From contig NKIE01000065.1 in assembly GCA_002256055.1 (NCBI GenBank), positions 1 to 10,256 of the forward strand: a stretch of DNA of 10,256 nt, read 5' to 3'. This DNA comes from Pseudomonas sp. PGPPP3 (lineage in GTDB: Bacteria; Pseudomonadota; Gammaproteobacteria; Pseudomonadales; Pseudomonadaceae). The notes under the pieces are model-generated. The model ran no database searches. It worked only from the letters and a program-made list of their open reading frames with translations, and was not told the DNA's origin. The translations under genes and the position numbers were made by a program. Positions 7,938-10,256 of this stretch are shown in pieces. The first letter of the stretch is position 1, and each line of letters starts with the position of its first letter.

Positions 7938-8567
7938 TCAAAAATCCACATCTTCTCGCTGCCGAGCATAACTTATAAACTCACCTAACTTATCACTGCA
8001 CAACAAATGACTGACAAGTCTTATTTCTTGCTCAGGCCATTCCCACCAGGCAATATCAAGCAGAGCGGCGCAAATCTCCTCTGAAAAACGCCAACGAACA
8101 TGCCTAGCTGGATTACCTGCAACAATAGAGTAAGGTGCAACATCTCGACTCACCACCGCACCTGCCGCGACCACTGCACCATGACCAACAGTAACGCCTG
8201 ATAAAATAACACTATTAGTACAAAGCCAAACATCACTGCCAATTACCACATCACCACGACTCACCGCATAGTTTTGAATATGCTGCGCCTCGCTAATCAT
8301 TGCGGGAAATGGGTAGGTGGTGACCCAATCAGTGCGATGATGCCCCCCCAAAAAGATCTCCACCTGCTCCGCAATTGATGTGTAGTTACCAATCTTCAGC
8401 GTGGAGCCCTCGTGCCAATCATGCACAACCGGAAGTCCATAACTCCCCACACCCATCTGATAATCTGGATAGCGCCGTATAAATTTCGCGGGGCCACGAT
8501 ACAACTTAGATAGCGCGCGAATTTTCTTTTTTGCGCGCTTATCCAAAAACCTTGCCCAGAGTCCCAC
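7938..8567 (-). CDS. Hexapeptide-repeat acyltransferase, CatB/XAT (Vat) type
   Basis: The 209-residue protein has a left-handed beta-helix fold built from hexapeptide repeats, for example IGSDVWLCTNSVILSGVTVG at 109-128 followed by HGAVVAAGAVVSRDV. The xenobiotic acetyltransferase signature is clear: IGNYTSIAEQVEIFLGGHHRTDW at 59-81 with the probable catalytic His76 or His77, TTYPF at 83-87, GNPAR at 151-155 and WWEW at 174-177. Family members transfer acetyl groups from acetyl-CoA to drugs, but many such proteins in polysaccharide loci acetylate sugars. In this locus an LPS or O-antigen sugar acetyltransferase is more likely than drug resistance. It starts with GTG at 8567. The GT2 stop (TAG at 8576-8574) lies in the same frame two codons before this start, so it cannot extend further upstream. 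AAGGG about 10 nt upstream may be the ribosome site. Base composition is AT-rich like waaL. The 3' end converges on the kinase-fold gene with a 3-nt gap. Confidence 0.85.
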   Translation of the reverse strand: MGLWARFLDKRAKKKIRALSKLYRGPAKFIRRYPDYQMGVGSYGLPVVHDWHEGSTLKIGNYTSIAEQVEIFLGGHHRTDWVTTYPFPAMISEAQHIQNYAVSRGDVVIGSDVWLCTNSVILSGVTVGHGAVVAAGAVVSRDVAPYSIVAGNPARHVRWRFSEEICAALLDIAWWEWPEQEIRLVSHLLCSDKLGEFISYARQREDVDF

Positions 8568-8573
8568 GATCGA

Positions 8574-9458
8574 CTAACCCTTTTCCAGCGGCGAAAAATA
8601 AAGTCGCGCTATGCCACGCCAAGTCTTCTTCGACCAATGTTTAAACGGAATTTGCGCCAAAAGTTCCCGTGCCAGCTTGCGATCACGGTTGGAGCACTTA
8701 AGAAACATGGAGCTGAGAAAGCGCGTGCGCACAAACTCGTACTGCGGATGATCGCTGAACAACGCATAAATACGCAGAATGCTATCGATCATAAAACGGT
8801 GGTTTTTGTAGGAGTTGGTGGCGTGCTTGCGATAGCGTGCCAACACCTCACCGAGGCAATCGATGTAATACCCCGCATGGGTAATCTTCAATTCGATCGA
8901 CAGATCCTCGAGGCGAATCTCGGGATCAAACCCCCCTACTTTGTCCAAGGCGTCCTTACGGATCATCAACGTGGTGGCCGGCGCGTAAGGCTTGAGCTCC
9001 ATAAAAACATCGTCGAAATCCAAGCGCCGAAAAGGCACATCCCGGCGCTGACGTTTCTCTGGAAACAACTGACCAGCGGAGTCGATCAACTCAATATTAC
9101 CGGCGCAAATACCGACTTCAGGCTTGCCCTGCAGATACGCGACCTGCTTGGCCAGACGCTCCGGCAACATGATGTCATCAGAGCCGAAAGGCACGATCAG
9201 ACTGCCCTTTGCTCGGGCGATGGCGGCATTCAGCGTCCGCGTCAGCCCTTGGTTCTGCTGAGTCTGAAAATCGAAACCGTACAGGCCCTGCAGACGCTGG
9301 ATGCGCTCGACACTGTCATCCGTGGAGCCGTCGTCGATCACCAGCAACTCGACATACGGATAGGTCTGATCCAGAACGCTCTGAATACATTCCTCTATGT
9401 AAGGCGCATGGTTATAGGACGCGATAACGACCGTTACCAACAGTTGATTTTCACTCAT
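8574..9458 (-). CDS. Family 2 glycosyltransferase, WapR-like LPS core transferase
   Basis: The 294-residue cytoplasmic or membrane-peripheral enzyme has a GT-A fold of family GT2 and is expected to transfer a sugar from a nucleotide donor to the LPS core. Visible motifs are VTVVIASYNHAPYIEE at 8-23, the nucleotide-binding IDDGSTDDS at 41-49, the metal-binding GSDD at 92-95 (DxD equivalent), GGFDP at 175-179, and the acceptor/catalytic-base region LEDLSIELK at 183-191. No membrane segment is evident. In P. aeruginosa the GT2 enzyme beside waaL is WapR, which adds the rhamnose that accepts O-antigen; similarity and position suggest this could be its counterpart, but the sugar specificity cannot be read from the sequence. 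The start ATG overlaps the upstream glycosyltransferase stop as ATGA, so the two are translationally coupled. Base composition is intermediate, nearer the operon than the AT-rich cassette. Confidence 0.88.
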   Translation of the reverse strand: MSENQLLVTVVIASYNHAPYIEECIQSVLDQTYPYVELLVIDDGSTDDSVERIQRLQGLYGFDFQTQQNQGLTRTLNAAIARAKGSLIVPFGSDDIMLPERLAKQVAYLQGKPEVGICAGNIELIDSAGQLFPEKRQRRDVPFRRLDFDDVFMELKPYAPATTLMIRKDALDKVGGFDPEIRLEDLSIELKITHAGYYIDCLGEVLARYRKHATNSYKNHRFMIDSILRIYALFSDHPQYEFVRTRFLSSMFLKCSNRDRKLARELLAQIPFKHWSKKTWRGIARLYFSPLEKG

Positions 9459-10256
9459 GATGCTTGGTTTGCCTTATGTAGCGAATCTTCGATGAGACGC
9501 AAATAGAGCTGACGGAATGTTTCGATGTCGTGATTGGCCTGCAGATAACGATAGGCCTGCTCACCTTTTTCTTTGAGTTGCCGCTCGTCCAGTTGCAGGT
9601 AGCTGTCCAGCGCCTCGACCAGCGCATCAACATTGGCCGGGGGAACCGCCAAGCCACCAGCCCCCTCGATTAGCGGCAACATGGCCGGCACGTTTGAGGC
9701 GATTATCGGGAGATGGCCACTCATGCCTTCCAGCAAAGCGAGGCCCAGCCCCTCTGCCAATGAGGGCATGGTCCACAGATCGAAAGCCCGCACATACTGC
9801 AAGGCGTTTTCGCGAAAGCCCAGCAGATGGACGCGCCCCTCAAGCCCGACCTTGGCCACCTCTTCGCGCAAGCGCGACTCCTCACGGCCCTTGCCGATGA
9901 TGGCCAACTGGGTGTCAGGGTACTTATCCTTCAGACGCGCAAAAGCTTGAACCAAATAGACATGCCCCTTCACAGGCACGAGGCGCCCAAGCGCACCGAT
10001 CAGCCGCACGCGAGACTCTAGCCCCAACTGCTGACGTGCATCTTCACGCGAGAGCTGCAAGGCCGCCGCCTGCTCTATATCGATGGCATTGGTAATCGCC
10101 ACCGTGTTGTCCTCAGTGAAACCGCACTTACGCTCAATCAGGTACTGTTTAACCGCAGGTGAAACCCCGACAAAACGCCAGGCTGAGTCAATCAGGCGCT
10201 TGGCTTGGCGGCGGCGGTAATAGCGATCATATTCACCAAAACCGTGGGAAATGCCG
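9455..10256 (-). CDS. Family 4 glycosyltransferase, WapH-like, N-terminus cut by window edge
   Basis: The frame is open to the right edge, so the gene begins outside the window; 266 residues plus stop are visible. The first residues seen are GISHGFGEYDRYYRRR, followed by WRFVGVSPAVKQYL. This is the end of the GT-B N-domain and its linker. The C-domain is complete: GALGRLVPVKGHVYLVQAF begins the donor-binding half, IIGKGREESRL follows, and the GT4 EX7E motif occurs as EGLGLALLE, where the two glutamates contact the nucleotide sugar. A GTG at 10102 is internal, because coding similarity continues upstream of it. Full GT4 enzymes of this type are about 370-380 residues, so roughly 110 are missing. 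It is the upstream partner of the GT2 gene (ATGA overlap). By position and type it may be WapH, an outer-core glucosyltransferase in P. aeruginosa; orthology is inference. Confidence 0.88.
   Translation of the reverse strand, partial: GISHGFGEYDRYYRRRQAKRLIDSAWRFVGVSPAVKQYLIERKCGFTEDNTVAITNAIDIEQAAALQLSREDARQQLGLESRVRLIGALGRLVPVKGHVYLVQAFARLKDKYPDTQLAIIGKGREESRLREEVAKVGLEGRVHLLGFRENALQYVRAFDLWTMPSLAEGLGLALLEGMSGHLPIIASNVPAMLPLIEGAGGLAVPPANVDALVEALDSYLQLDERQLKEKGEQAYRYLQANHDIETFRQLYLRLIEDSLHKANQAS

Noticed and set aside
8637..9506. 289-codon open frame on the plus strand
   Set aside because: Antisense to the GT2 gene, whose motifs are intact; no ribosome site or family features.
10100..10102. 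GTG as start of the GT4 gene
   Set aside because: The same frame continues to the window edge with family-like sequence (GISHGFGEYDRYY, WRFVGVSPAV), so the true start is outside the window.
1..10256. CRISPR arrays, insertion sequences, tRNA or rRNA genes
   Set aside because: I saw no spaced direct repeats, transposase frames, flanking terminal repeats or cloverleaf-like sequence; the low-GC cassette has no visible mobile element at its edges.

Overview
The window looks like part of the LPS core / O-antigen ligation locus of a Pseudomonas-type gammaproteobacterium. The evidence is the set of products: HldE, MsbA, Mig-14, a DnpA-like de-N-acetylase, WaaL, a WaaP/toluene-tolerance-type kinase-fold protein, and WapR-like and WapH-like glycosyltransferases. 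This set matches, from memory, the PA4996-PA5004 neighbourhood of P. aeruginosa, although the gene order here differs. Most of the DNA is GC-rich, with strongly GC-biased third codon positions.

Layout, left to right. Positions 1-312 hold no confident gene. They contain a plausible leftward promoter and leftward RNA hairpins. Positions 313-5946 form a leftward operon transcribed in the order msbA, mig-14, dnpA, hldE. The first three genes are overlapping or only 4 nt apart, and hldE follows after 93 nt. Positions 5947-6102 are a divergent promoter region with a dyad (GTGAGC-N10-GCTCAC). Positions 6103-7934 are a rightward pair, waaL and a kinase-fold gene, sharing an ATGA overlap. Positions 7938-10256 are a leftward run: a wapH-like GT4 glycosyltransferase (cut by the window edge), a wapR-like GT2 glycosyltransferase, and a CatB/XAT-type hexapeptide acyltransferase. 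The two operons converge with only 3 nt between stop codons.

How the genes fit together. HldE makes the activated heptose precursor of the inner core. The two glycosyltransferases would extend the core on the cytoplasmic side. MsbA flips lipid A-core across the inner membrane, and WaaL joins O-antigen to the core on the periplasmic face. The acyltransferase is a candidate modifier of the sugar structure. The kinase-fold protein may act on the core or regulate assembly. Mig-14 and DnpA link the same transcript to antimicrobial-peptide and antibiotic tolerance.

The stretch from about 6400 to 8565 (waaL, kinase-fold gene, acyltransferase) is clearly AT-richer than both flanks. It looks like a strain-variable cassette inside a conserved locus. 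I did not find a wholly new multi-gene system. The points most worth a second look are this low-GC cassette, the kinase-fold protein without the usual catalytic aspartate, the acyltransferase lying in frame behind the GT2 amber stop, the mig-14/dnpA placement, and the structured leader at the left edge.
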